A stretch of 64,000 bases of DNA. Origin: Pythium myriotylum. Taxonomy: Eukaryota > Oomycota > Peronosporomycetes > Pythiales > Pythiaceae. The translations under genes were made by a program, and so were the position numbers. The notes under the pieces are model-generated. The model saw only the letters and a list, made by a program, of their open reading frames with translations. It ran no database searches and was not told the DNA's origin. Where the stretch lies: the NCBI GenBank assembly GCA_023091665.1, contig JALJCQ010000013.1, positions 3,534,001-3,598,000 of the forward strand. The letters run 5' to 3'. Numbering within the stretch: position 1 is the stretch's first letter; every line of letters begins with the position of its first letter. This document shows positions 20,993 to 33,396 of this stretch, piece by piece.

Positions 20993-23044
20993 ATGATGGG
21001 TGATTGTTTAGGATTCATGAGGTGCCATGCCCAAGGCTCTCCTTTTGCATCGACCCACGTTGTTCGTCTCAGTCCGTGGACACTGATTCTCGCTCGCGTT
21101 GGGATCCAGTCGATCCATGCGGTTTGTGTCGTTTACTGGGTGCTTGGCGGCTTGCTACTCCGTCGCGCGACTTCATGCTTCTCCATCATCATGCTCGAGC
21201 AGTCAGGCGTCACACTCCCCTTGCGATATTTTGGCGGTATCGCAGTCGTTCATTTCCTTCTCGCCACATGCCATCTCTACTTCGTCTTCTACAGCGCGCT
21301 TCGCTTCTTGTCAGAGCGGATCCACGCCCACACTTCCACGTTCGTGTCGTTCCCTTCGCGATACCGCACTCCGTGGTTCGGTGAAAGGTTTCTTGTGTTT
21401 GCTCGCCATCGACGCGTGGTCGAGCTGAGAGCCTGTGGACGATTCGTCTACGTGCACATGTTTACGCGGCGCGGCATTCTTGGCGTTGACAATCCGTATT
21501 TCAACCACGTTTTCATACTTCGAGAGACCTTCCAGTTGACACTACAAATCTACCAAGGCTACACGATGAGCCTCGCACTCACGAGAACAGAGCTCAAGGG
21601 ATTCTTCGTCGGCATCGTCGTGCTGAACTGCTGGTTCGCGTCGATAGTACACTATTTCGTAGAGAGCGAGGCAACAAGACGATTGCTGTGTCGTCTTGCC
21701 AACACTGTTCTCGACTTTATCTCTTCCGTTGGCGTGTCCGTGATCGTCGCACTCAGCTACGTTAAAGACTACGTACCGAGCGAGAATGACCTGAACCCTG
21801 CGCTCTGGGGCGACCGAGCCTGGGTCATCAACCTGCTGATTGAGAGTCGGTACTTGGTCTTAGCCTCGTGGCTCGACGCTTTCAGCCAGCTCGTGTTCGC
21901 GCTCAGCTTGCTTTTCTCCCTACGGAACGTGCGCAATCTGCTGGCTCCACAAGGTCGCGGCGTGGCGCCAATCAGCAGGCTGCGAAGAATATGGAATGCT
22001 AGTCTTGTGCCCTTTCATGCAAAAACAACTCGTGTACGGCCCACCACGTATGTTCGGAACTGGTCAGCGTTACCAAGGTTTGTCAGGCTCGGAAATGGCT
22101 TGCTATGTGTTGCGGGTGTCTTCATTCTCATCGCCCATCTCCACTCAGAGCTCCGAACCCCTCCCCCGTCCTATTGTGGCCTCGGAATCTGGCCCTGGTT
22201 CGCGACCAAACCTGCGTGTGCCACTATCACCGCCAACTGTTGCACGAACTGCCAGCTCACAGGACAAGCCACACAACTAGACAAGTTCCTCACAAGCTTC
22301 CAAGCCTCCGCACTGCGACAGCTCACGATCCAACATTGCACAAATATTGAGTTTGGTCCTCGACTCCAAACCTTCCCAAACCTCCAATCTCTCGGTATCT
22401 ACAACTCAACTGTGCTACGATGGGATAGCGACGCGGAGCTTGCGGATGCAGCCCATCCACTGCTGAGCTTCGCGTACTTCGTGCGAACGCAGTTTGCCAA
22501 CGGCACACTGCCAATGGGATTCGCCGCTTCAACCTTTCCACGCATGGTCAACAGACTCCAGTTCTTGTTGACTAATCTCGCAACGATCCCGTTCGACATC
22601 CACGACCGTTGGCCTCAGGGACTCGAACTCGATTTGGACCTCAGTGAGCTGCGCGAGGTGCCATCCGCACTCACCAAAGCGCAGATTAGCTGGCTGAGCT
22701 TGAGCTTTAACCACATCACCTCTGTCCCACCTGAGCTGATCACTTGTCCGTCGCTAAGAGTACTCCTGCTCAACGGCAACCCAATCCGCGAGTTGCCAAA
22801 TGCCACGGATCCATCAGCCATCGCACTCACCTGGATCGTCGTCGCCTTCACTGACCTCTCGTCCCTCCCGTCCTGGGCGCACGAAGCCAGCACCGATTTC
22901 CTCGCCATCGTGGCCGGCAATACGCCACTCTGTGACGAGATCACGAGCCGCAACGTCTCCGTCGAGGGCATCTCTTGCTGGGCCGACGGATTCGACAGGG
23001 ACTCGTATCAGCTCGCAGCCGAGTCATTCGATTCTCAGATCTGA
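20993..23044 (+). CDS. LRR membrane protein copy F, intact
   Basis: 683 residues from ATG 20993 to TGA 23044, no intron. Same architecture as E: an N-terminal multi-helix region with HFLLATCHLYF, FTRRGILGVD, LQIYQGYTMSLAL and VLNCWFASI; a Lys/Arg-rich loop around residues 318-360; a final helix (LLCVAGVFILIAHLHSEL); the PPPSYCGLGIWPWF linker with Cys pairs; and LRRs ending in a short acidic tail. Bases 22358-22614 are nearly identical to copy E. There is no kinase, death or TIR domain, so any signalling must go through the membrane region or a partner. I infer a receptor-like or adhesion role with low certainty. Confidence 0.88.
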   Translation: MMGDCLGFMRCHAQGSPFASTHVVRLSPWTLILARVGIQSIHAVCVVYWVLGGLLLRRATSCFSIIMLEQSGVTLPLRYFGGIAVVHFLLATCHLYFVFYSALRFLSERIHAHTSTFVSFPSRYRTPWFGERFLVFARHRRVVELRACGRFVYVHMFTRRGILGVDNPYFNHVFILRETFQLTLQIYQGYTMSLALTRTELKGFFVGIVVLNCWFASIVHYFVESEATRRLLCRLANTVLDFISSVGVSVIVALSYVKDYVPSENDLNPALWGDRAWVINLLIESRYLVLASWLDAFSQLVFALSLLFSLRNVRNLLAPQGRGVAPISRLRRIWNASLVPFHAKTTRVRPTTYVRNWSALPRFVRLGNGLLCVAGVFILIAHLHSELRTPPPSYCGLGIWPWFATKPACATITANCCTNCQLTGQATQLDKFLTSFQASALRQLTIQHCTNIEFGPRLQTFPNLQSLGIYNSTVLRWDSDAELADAAHPLLSFAYFVRTQFANGTLPMGFAASTFPRMVNRLQFLLTNLATIPFDIHDRWPQGLELDLDLSELREVPSALTKAQISWLSLSFNHITSVPPELITCPSLRVLLLNGNPIRELPNATDPSAIALTWIVVAFTDLSSLPSWAHEASTDFLAIVAGNTPLCDEITSRNVSVEGISCWADGFDRDSYQLAAESFDSQI

Positions 23045-23058
23045 GTAGGCCCCGACCA

Positions 23059-23082
23059 TCACTCTTCCAACATTCTATTTTT
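23059..23082 (+). promoter_or_regulatory. Oomycete Inr/FPR-like core promoter of the DUF2804 gene
   Basis: TCACTCTTCCAACATTCTAT plus a T run resembles the oomycete initiator with its downstream flanking region (consensus about GCTCATTYYNCAWTTT). It lies 142 bases before the ATG at 23201 and just after the stop of copy F. The intervening leader contains a (TCC)n tract at about 23125-23166. Confidence 0.5.
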
Positions 23083-23200
23083 CGTGGTTAGGCATCTTCC
23101 CCGTGCCGGTCGTGCAACGGCGGTCTCCTCCTCCTCCTCCTCCTCCTCCTCCTCCTCCTCCTCCTCTGCTCATTGTCGATCCCTCGTCTCCTTCCTGCGC

Positions 23201-24688
23201 ATGAGCCCTCCACGGCCCAAGACCCAGCGCAGCTCGGCCACGAGTGCCGCTGTGCTGCTCGTGCTCTCGCTCGCGATCCTGCTCGCGACGCTCGTGCCCA
23301 GCGACAGCGACCGCGAGCCGCAGCCCACGCACGCCTCGCTCTTCCCAGCGACGCTGCAGGCAAAGTCTCCGCTCGGAGACCGCGTCTTTGTCGCCGAGGA
23401 GCACGCGCGCTACGCGTTTGGACGGTGGAAGGAGCCCGTCAAGAGCCTGCGATTCCATGTCGACGACGACTGGAAGCTGCGGCTTCAGGCCGCGCTGCGA
23501 ACCAAGCACTGGCACTACTCGTCGGTGAACACGGATCAGTATTTCATCGGCGCCGCAGTCGTCAAGCTTGGATACGCCAGCGACGCGTTCGTGTACGTCG
23601 TGGACAAGACTTTGGCGGTCGCCGAGAAGTTCGAGTTCGCTGGACGCCTACCAGGAAGCCTCGGACTCACCTTCGCGTCTTCATCGATCGATGATAAGGT
23701 ATGGGAATTGTGCTCGTAGAGTTCTTCCAGGTAGCTCTTACTGAAGGGGTGCAGACGTGCACGTCATTCACTTCTTTAGGAGGTGAAGTCATCTCATTCT
23801 GCTACGAGAGCGAGACTGCAGAGTGGCGAATCCACGCAAATGTGACCGTTGTAAGTGCTTCGGCAGCTGTTCTCAGACAGAAATGGCCGTATTTGTGATG
23901 ACTCGTGAATGGACAGGTCGGTGCGAACAGCCAGCGAGCTCTCCCGTTCACGGCGGACCTGCGGCTCAAGCGTGAAGAGGCGTTGACGCTGTTGTTCCCG
24001 CTTGGCAACGATACTTTGCGTCCTGCATACGTGCACAAGGCTGCTGGTTCGCCAGTGCGTGGGTCGTTCCAACTCGGATCGACAAAGGTTCAAGTAGATG
24101 AGTCATCTGCACTCGGCGCAATCGGTATCCGCGAACATGTCGCTCCAGTCGTCTTTGCAACACTCTCATCGTCTTTCTTGTTTTGCAGACTGGACGCGAA
24201 GCCTCGCGCTTCGATGCACGCACTGGAACTGGGCGTCTAGCAGCTTCAAAGCCAAAGTCACGACGACTGTCGACGGCGAACAGCCTCAGGTGGATGAGCA
24301 CGCATCGGTCGGCATCAATCTCAGCCGATTCGTGTACGACATCAACGATGAATCACAGGAGAATGCGATCTGGATCAACGGCCGTGTGCACGTGCTTCGC
24401 GGCGTCGAGTTTACAGTGCCAAAGTCTGCACTTGTCACGAGCGAGTGGCTCGTGGAGTCTTCGGCGAGCGTGACAGCGAAGCAGCAATCGGTGCAGCTCC
24501 GCTTCACGCCGTCAGGAGGCAGTCGAGAAGACCACACGCGACTGCTCGTGTTCGAGAGCGACTTCGTGCAGCCTTACGGCGTCTTCAACGGCGAGATCTC
24601 GTTCACGAGTGAAGACGGCCGCACCCACATGCGCGTGCAAGTGGAGAACGCGTTTGGCGTGGTTGAGGACCACTTTGCGTTGTGGTAA
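23201..24688 (+). CDS. DUF2804 family protein, four exons
   Basis: Exons 23201-23698, 23755-23850, 23917-24124 and 24189-24688; introns of 56, 66 and 64 bases, all GT-AG, phase-compatible, total 433 residues. An N-terminal hydrophobic helix (about residues 15-35, LLVLSLAILLATLVP) suggests a signal anchor. The core has KHWHYSSVNTDQYFIG...VVKLGYASDAFVYVVD and, across intron 3, DWTRSLALRCTHWNWASSSF, which match DUF2804 (lipocalin-like beta barrel of unknown function, sometimes linked to lipid-related roles). The first intron acceptor (GGGGTGCAG) was chosen because the more obvious TTTAG at 23779 is out of frame. Function unknown. Confidence 0.75.
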
Positions 24689-25560
24689 TCGACAGATCTC
24701 GATCAGAAACACACGAGTTGACACAGAACGCATCAGCTGGTTTGCTTGGGGGGGGGCGCTCCGTTCTCATTTCTCACCCTCTCGCTCTCTCATCCATCCG
24801 CCAGTCTCTCAGGAATTCGGCCGTAAATGAGACCGTCACGACGGTCTTGATTGAGTCTGGTTCGAATCCGGTGCTGAGGACTCTTGTACCGTAGGAACTG
24901 AGCAACATTGGTTGGTGGCGTTCTGGTGCCGAGACCGAGGCTGTGACATCGGTGCATCACCCGAGGCATTTCAGTTGCCGATGGTCAACGCTTACTGCAT
25001 GTGAACAGGGGTGAGGACACGGTGGCTGAGGCGAAAAAAAACAGACCAGAGAGAGAGAGAGAGACGGATGGGCGCGGCAGGAGCGAAAGACGCAGAACAG
25101 AACGAGCCCAGAGTTGCATGGGACTCTCGCTGGATAGCCAGACCCATCCAGCCACCATCCCCGCCGTCATCACGGCGTGATGGGAGACTTTGTTCACGTC
25201 AGACACGCCCACGACCCTCGGAGACTGTAGCCATCCCTCCACTGAGCCATAGAAGCAGCCTCAAATCCTTCTCTTCTGGGTGAGACCTTCGGAATCGAAT
25301 GGGGATGGAGACTCGGCGCGCGATGGAGTGTGAGAGGAACTCAGGCGCCCACGCAGCCATCCGCGTGCTTCAGTTGGTGATTGGTGAGGCCGGCTCGTTT
25401 CTTCCCCGCGAGTTCTGATGAGGTGACAGAAGGAGGAGAGAGCACGCGCGACTTTCCTGACTCCACACTCTTGAGTCGGTTGGGTTTGCTCGCCCCCGAC
25501 GAGTCTCCATGCGGAGAGAGAGTGGGGCTGCCAAAGGGCTGGGCATGGATGGTGAATCTG

Positions 25561-25596
<36 letters not shown>

Positions 25597-26505
25597 GATC
25601 TTTTCGATGAGGATGACACTGGAACTGACTGGGAAGACAAAAAAAAAAAAAAAAGCGGATCTGTCCCGCCGTTTCATTTTTTTTTTGTTCTGGAGGGCTG
25701 GTGGACACAACACCAAAGCAGCAAAAGCCAGCGTGAAAAGATTGGGTGTGTTTTGTTCTCGAAAAGAACAAAAAAGACCCCGCTCATACGGTACATGGTG
25801 GCGGCTCGAGACGGAGAGATCCAGAGCATTTATCCTCATTGTTTGGCGGCCGAGCAGCTGAGATTCCCAGGGTTTTCTCGCAACGCAACTCGTTTTTTTT
25901 TTATTGATCGGAGAGAAGAGTTGGCCAAGCGGATCGATTATCCCTCTCGGGAAGAGGAACCGTTCCCACCAGAGCAGAGCGAGCTTCCTGCAGAGCTCCT
26001 TCCGCCTCGCTTTGGTGCTTGGACTCGCCGTGGGCAGTCGCGCACGATCCAATGGAACGATTCTCAGCACTGCGAAAACGAATTCTTCGCTCCAGCTAAA
26101 TTTCAGCTTCAAGCCAACTCCAGGCTTTCCAAACCTCTAAAAATGCATTAGGGCTGTGGTTGGTCAATGTGTTCTCCTCCCGGCCCATCCTCCGCGTGGG
26201 TTTTCTCCCCCGTCTGTTCCAGCGATCTTGCCGCCAGTGGTTGACACCGCAGAACACGCCCCACGACCCGTTTTTCCGGCGCGGCACGACCCATATTTCC
26301 TGTCCCAGTCTTTTTTTTTTTTCTAACAAACCCGTTCTCCACCAGCTCCATCCACGGGTCTCGACCCGTTTCCCCCAACCCGGACCCATCTCGAACCGTG
26401 CCACGCCGCCGTTCTCTTTTTTGCACGGCGTCACCGGCGCGAGGCAGCCGTGAAGGCGCTCGGCCACTTCAGAAATCCTCGTCGAAGTCGCCGCTCTCTC
26501 GCTGC
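24689..26505. other. 1.8-kb intergenic region rich in simple repeats
   Basis: Holds a G10-like run at about 24749, (GA)n at about 25046, (CT)17 near 25562-25595, A runs near 25640, and T runs near 25678, 25892 and 26311. Long frames on both strands (25381-26151 plus, 25261-26112 minus) overlap each other, cross these repeats and match nothing I know; I do not annotate them. A pol III B-box-like GGTTCGAATCC occurs at 24859-24869. Confidence 0.5.
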
Positions 26506-29140
26506 ATGTTCGACGCCATGGCCTGGGCCGACGAGCACGCCGTGGCCGACTGGGAGCTCGAGCTGCTCCAGATGCAGCAGGGCCAGCCGCAGACTCAGAC
26601 TCAGCCGCGGCGGCAGCCCGACGAGCCCATGGAGCTCTCGCCGGACCCGTTCTACCTGAGCTCGATGCACGCGCCGTCCAGTGTAGCGCCGCCGTCCAGC
26701 ACGATGACCCAGCCCACGCTCACGTCCTCGGCCTCGTGTCCGTCGTTCACGTCGTTCTACGATCTCGACGGCGACGATCTGCTGCGGGACATCCCGGACG
26801 GAGAACCGCTCGGTGATCATGCTGGGCTCATGGGAGCCATGGGCTTCGGCGCGACGCCCGTGGGCGTGGGGCCCAACATGGCCATGGCTGCTGGTGGTGG
26901 CTACGACTACGTGCTCGAGTTCCAGCAGCAGCATCAGAACGGAACGATGCGCCAGTTCCCACACCAGTCGGTCATGTCGAGCCACGACTACATGGCTCTT
27001 CTCCAGCAGTCGAGACGTCCGCTTCATATGTCGGCGTCGTTCACATCGCTCTCGAGCATGGAGACGGAGTACCGACGGCGACTAGGTGCGTGCTGGGTCT
27101 CATGACGTTTGAGATCGATGGATTTTTTCTAATGGGAGTTTTTATTGGTAAAATGACGCAGCCACCAAGCGGAAGAAAGCTGTGGCGGAGCGATGGAACA
27201 AAGCCCAGCGACACAAGTCGTTCGACTCGACCAACTCGAGCGTCACGACGGCACCGTCGCCGGCGACGTCCATGGAGTTCTCAGCGTACAGCACCACAAG
27301 CACTTTCGAATCGACGACACCGGAGACGCACTTCCTCAACGAGTGAGTCGCTCTGTAGGCGCTCGAAAGGATCGTGTGCCTCATGCTAATATCGCTCGCT
27401 CTGCACAGCAGGCTGCCTCCACGTCAACCAACCGAATCCGAAATGATCGGGTTCTCTATCGACGACTTTCCGACCACCTTCACGTCGGACGCCTCGTGGC
27501 CCATGCCTCCGCCGCTGTCACTAGCGAGTGGCGCGTCTTTTGACGACTTCCAGGCCCAGCAGGCCTCGACGTCGACCGATATGGACCAGCTGCTACTTTC
27601 GGACCAAGAGAAAGCCAATGTGTCCAGTTTGTTGGATGCGATTCGCGACTTTGACTCACCACTGCCTCCTCATCAAGAAGAGAAGGCCAGTATCCCCCCA
27701 GTCAAACGGACATCACCTACGTTGTCAGGTCGTCCACGGAGTGCAAGTGGACCCGCCCATCCTCGCACTGGGAGGAGTCCACACCTGCGAGGCATTGCTC
27801 GCACTGACTCGGCAAAGCGAAGGGAGGCGCTCGCTGCAAGTCAACAAGTCAACGACACTGCGCCTGTACCTTCGGTTCGGGAGCGAATCCAGCTTGTGCT
27901 CGAGAAGTCCCCGAGTCCGTTGGTTTTGTCAGACGAAGAGAAGGCGTACCTCGCCAAGGCACCACAGTTTTCTCCAGAGAAAGCCAGCGAGACGGCGGGT
28001 TCGTTGTGGCTCTTGCTACATGCCTCACGATGCTTCGAGCCCACGTGTTCCATTGGTGGGTGTGATGTGATGCGCCGAGTAATTCGACACTGCCGTGGGT
28101 GTGAAGCTCCACTGGGTAGGTGTCGTGACCCATGTAACGATGCCAAGGCGATGTTGTTCCACCACGGGACCTGCAAGCAAGGTTTCAAGCCTGTCGATAA
28201 GGAGACAGACGAGGTGGTGTGTTCTTTGTGCATCAAGGTCCAAGAAATCGACAAGAGCCACAACGCAATCAACTCGCGACCGCCGCTCTCGCCACAGTTG
28301 AAGCCGAACGTGTCACCTGGTCATGCCCCCATGCACCCTCTCGGCATGCCTGCACTCTCGCCGATCGGTGGTCCTGTTCTGATCGCCCCTCAGCCGGCGT
28401 TCTCTTCACCAATGCTGAAACCGGCTCCAAACTCAGCGGGTGGATCCAAGCACGTTCCGATCCAGCCCAACCCGCTCCCAACCCCGTCCAATCCAATGGG
28501 TATGATTGGCACATTCCCACACTTCGGCGTTTCGCTCGCACTCTACCTCGAACAGACGTCGCCTGCGTTCCGAGCCGAAGTCAAGTCCCGTGTCGAGAAA
28601 CGCGTCACCAATGCGGCTGGTCTCGATCTCATCCAGCACATGCAGAAGAAGACCCGTCTGCGAAGCCTCGAAGACCTCCGATCCGAAGCTCGTGCAGTGG
28701 TCCTCGGAGAGATGGAGCGTGAGCTCCACCTGCACATGCAGGCCGTGAACTGGGCGAACGTGGCCAACTCGAAAAGCAGCGAGGCATCAACAGCCGTCCC
28801 ACCTGGTGCAGCTACGCCACCCGGATCAAGTGAGTCAGGGCTGCCGTCGTACATGCTCAGCATCGCAGCGGCAGGCTTCGCAGCCTTTTACGCTCAGCAG
28901 GCCTCCCTCCAGGCTGCCATGGCTGGAATGCCTGCGTTTGCCGTGGGTGCTCCGCCTCGCCCGTCGCTTTCTCGCCAGTCGAGCACGGGCAGCCTCACAT
29001 CTCTGACGTCAACCAAGCCGCTCGCCCCGAAGCGATCGGCGAGTGCTCTCTCTCTGACGCTTCCCACATCCTCAATCAGTCCAACCGAGACGGTCCCAGC
29101 AGCCTCGGACAAGACCAAGGAAGCCCCCCTCAGTGTATGA
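26506..29140 (+). CDS. TAZ-type zinc-finger protein (CBP/p300-like adaptor domain)
   Basis: Three exons, 26506-27085, 27162-27342 and 27409-29140 (introns 76 and 66 bases), give 830 residues. The start is the first ATG of the frame (MFDAMAWADEH). Long Ser/Thr/Pro/Gln-rich disordered regions surround a basic patch across intron 1 (ATKRKKAVAERW, probable nuclear signal) and one TAZ zinc finger at about residues 450-510: LLLHASRC-x4-C, then Cys/His spaced as HCRGC...GRCRDPC...FHHGTCK, matching the HCCC-type ligands. A helical region (about 630-700, LYLEQTSPAFRAEV...) follows, then an Ala/Ser-rich tail. TAZ domains bind transactivation segments of transcription factors. No acetyltransferase domain is present, so I infer a transcriptional adaptor. 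Confidence 0.85.
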
Positions 29141-29328
29141 ATCCCGTGTAGATACTCGTAGACAAGAATGCCCAGTAAGTCAGCTCTAGGCTCCCACCTT
29201 CAAGCACTGGAAGCAGCAGCACCGAGGTTTTCTTGCGGGGAGTGCTTCTCCCCCATCCCAAGGTTCCTCGGTCAAGCTCTCCACGCTCGAATCTATTTAT
29301 TACGAGAATAGCCATGTCCATTCTATAA

Positions 29329-31004
<1,676 letters not shown>

Positions 31005-32072
31005 CGAGGGGCGAATCTCGGAGATTCAGGCAGTGTAAGAAACCCAACATGGCTACATTGGAGTTTCAACGACCGACACTCTGGTTGGAGAACCGTTTTT
31101 TTGGGAATGCTCTGTGTGTGCGTGTGCGGATTTGTCGGTTCTGCCGGCCGGAATCTCAGAACCAAAATTACCCTCCGAACGAGAACGAAAAAAAAAAAAA
31201 CCACCCGCCATTTTCGCAGAAGAGATTCGCTTCTGGCGGCGCGTAATCGGCGCAACTGTTTTGTTGGCGCCGTCGGCAAAAAAAAAAAATCAAACCAAAA
31301 AAAAAAAAAATCGTCGGGATGAAGTGGGGGTGGTTTGGTTGTCGGCGCGTGAACGCGTACGTACAAACTGATCCGTGGGCGGCTAATGACCGGAACGCAG
31401 CCTGGCTTCGTTCTCGTCGTCGCGCAGTACAGTGTACTGTACCTACAGAAGGAGCGCCGTGCTTTTGTCTCATCAATTCTGCGACGGCCGTCTGACCGTC
31501 TGCGTCTCAGCTGGCAACGAAAGCCAACTGGAACCAACATGGGGGCGACGGAGAACCGTTCTGCGTGGACTCGCGTCGAGCCCACGAGACGAGAACCGTT
31601 CCGGGCGCGTTGGTTACCCATGCGTAGGGTATTTCGGGGCCACGCCTCTTCGTTCCCACGTCAAGCGACGCTGGGTACGTGGATTACCGAGAGGGGGGAA
31701 CTGACGTAGCTGCGACGCGCAGGGGATGACGCAGCGCGATTCGACACCAAAGATTCCACCAATCAGCGACGAGAACCAGCGTTCCAGTTGTTCTCGCCCC
31801 AACGTGGGATCGGTTATCCCCAGGCGCCGTACCCTCTGCGCGAGAACAACTCCAACGGAGACCGCATCTTCAACATTCCCTCTAAAAACCGAATCTGGCC
31901 ATTCCCTCTTGTTGTTCTCCGACGATGAACTCATCCGACGCCGCGACGCTGACGGCTCACACTTGAAAGCGCCGCCAACCCCTCGAGTCTCTCGTGGTTC
32001 TCGTTCTCCTCCCTTCCCTCCACCAGAACAATCTCCCCTCCCCTTCGGAACGTTCTCCCCTCCTCCTCCGCC
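31005..32072. other. 1.07-kb intergenic region
   Basis: Contains three A runs (about 31188, 31279, 31300) and recurring GAGAACCGTT words (about 31089, 31548, 31588). No supported gene; the long antisense frame here is an extension of an antisense shadow of the PX gene. Confidence 0.5.
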
Positions 32073-32873
32073 ATGACCCTCAACGACAAGCGCACGATCA
32101 TCAGCAGCAAGCGCGCTCGCAACAAGCGCAAGAAGGCCCAGCGCTCGATGGCCAAGGCCATGGCCTCGCAGACGCCGACCGACAGCAGCGGCGAGCCCTC
32201 GGCGCTCGACGCCGCCGGCGATATGGACGCGCGGCGAGCCGACGACCACGGCGAGACCGACGACGAGCACGACGACGAGCTCGACGACGACGAGCTCGTC
32301 TTCGTCTGCCGGCCCACGATGCAGGACTTCTGCACCGAGTTCGTGGGCGCCTCGCACGCCTACGGCGCGTGCGACCGCAGCGCGACCGTCTCGGCCTGGG
32401 CCGACCTGCGCCAGTTCAGCGTGCGCATCCCGGCGTTCCGCGAGACCCGCGACGGCTACACGACCTACAGCATCGTCGTCACGACGACGGGCGACTGGCG
32501 CAAGCAGTTCCAGCTCGAGCGCCGCTACTCCGAGTTCGTGGCCTTTGCCGCCGGGCTCGACGCGTACTTCCACTCGAGCCACTACCAGCAGCTCCGCGAG
32601 AAGCTCGGCCGGGGGACGAGGCGCGACGAGACCGCCCACGAGAGCAGCAGCACTGGGCAGAGCAGCTTCCAGTGGGAGCTCCCGCCCAAGACGTGGTTCC
32701 GCATGACGCAGACCACGGCGCTCGAGGAGCGACGCAGCAAGCTCGAGGCCTCGCTCCACACGCTGCTGGCCCACGACCCGCAGGTCGTCTGCCAGATCCC
32801 GCTGGTGCGCGACTTTCTGCTGCTCGACGTCTTCGGCGCGCAGGTCGTCGAGGAGAAGATGCAGCGCGTCTAG
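32073..32873 (+). CDS. PX domain protein
   Basis: 266 residues, single exon, ATG 32073. The N-terminus is very basic (residues 5-27, KRTIISSKRARNKRKKAQ) and then very acidic (about 58-76, repeated DD/DE). A PX domain occupies about 110-255: a beta-rich start (FSVRIPAFRETRDGYTTYSIVV), the phosphoinositide pocket ERRYSEF at about 149-155, an LPPKTWFR stretch and a LEERRSKLEASLHTLL helix. It should bind PI3P-type lipids on endosomes. No second domain. It is unrelated outside the PX core to the PX-RING protein at 8 kb. Confidence 0.88.
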   Translation: MTLNDKRTIISSKRARNKRKKAQRSMAKAMASQTPTDSSGEPSALDAAGDMDARRADDHGETDDEHDDELDDDELVFVCRPTMQDFCTEFVGASHAYGACDRSATVSAWADLRQFSVRIPAFRETRDGYTTYSIVVTTTGDWRKQFQLERRYSEFVAFAAGLDAYFHSSHYQQLREKLGRGTRRDETAHESSSTGQSSFQWELPPKTWFRMTQTTALEERRSKLEASLHTLLAHDPQVVCQIPLVRDFLLLDVFGAQVVEEKMQRV

Positions 32874-33396
32874 TGACCGCCTCGAGCTCTTCTTCTTCTT
32901 CTTCTTGTTCTTCCAAGCGACCGACAGTATCCAAACGACAAAAACACCTGAGCCCCACGAAAACGAGCCCGAGCCAACGACGCAGCTCGCGACGCCGCCG
33001 ACCGTCGCCCCGCTCACTAGAAAACCCAGACACGCGCACGCGCACGCCAGCCGCCTGCTTCCCTTGTGCACATGGAGCGACGCGCCAGAGAGCAGCTCGC
33101 TGTAGCCATCTTGTTGCAATATTCCCCTACCTACTACTACTACCTCTCGGCCACGTCACAGGTTCCTAACACGACCACCCCTCTCAAAACAAATACTACA
33201 GTGACCTCCCCCGATTCAGTGCCTACCCACTTTCCCGAAATACGGTATCTAGTTCTGAGTCTGCGTCGGACTCTGATGCTGAGTCGCTCGCAGCACTTTC
33301 TCGTGGCGGCCACCCACGGGATCCGGTCACGAGCTCATTTGCACAATCGCATCTCTTCCATCTCTCTGCCTCTCTCTCTCTCTCTCTTGCTCGGCC
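32874..33396. other. Intergenic 523 bases
   Basis: CT- and C-rich leader-like DNA with a (TTC)n tract at about 32889 and (TC)n just before the next ATG. No gene seen. Confidence 0.5.

Noticed and set aside
23780..23850. Acceptor TTTAG at 23779 for exon 2 of the DUF2804 gene
   Set aside because: It leaves exon 2 out of phase with exon 1; the acceptor ending at 23754 keeps frame and conserved sequence.
24807..24880. Possible tRNA gene: B-box GGTTCGAATCC, near-complementary ends 73 bases apart
   Set aside because: The D-arm lacks the conserved GG, the anticodon stem closes a 6-base loop and the T-stem has a mismatch. At most a tRNA-derived relic; a covariance-model scan would decide.
25261..26151. 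Overlapping 283- and 256-residue frames on opposite strands
   Set aside because: Both cross CT, A and T simple repeats, and neither has a recognisable domain.
31614..33119. 501-residue minus-strand frame antisense to the PX gene
   Set aside because: Low-complexity shadow; the plus strand encodes a clear PX domain.
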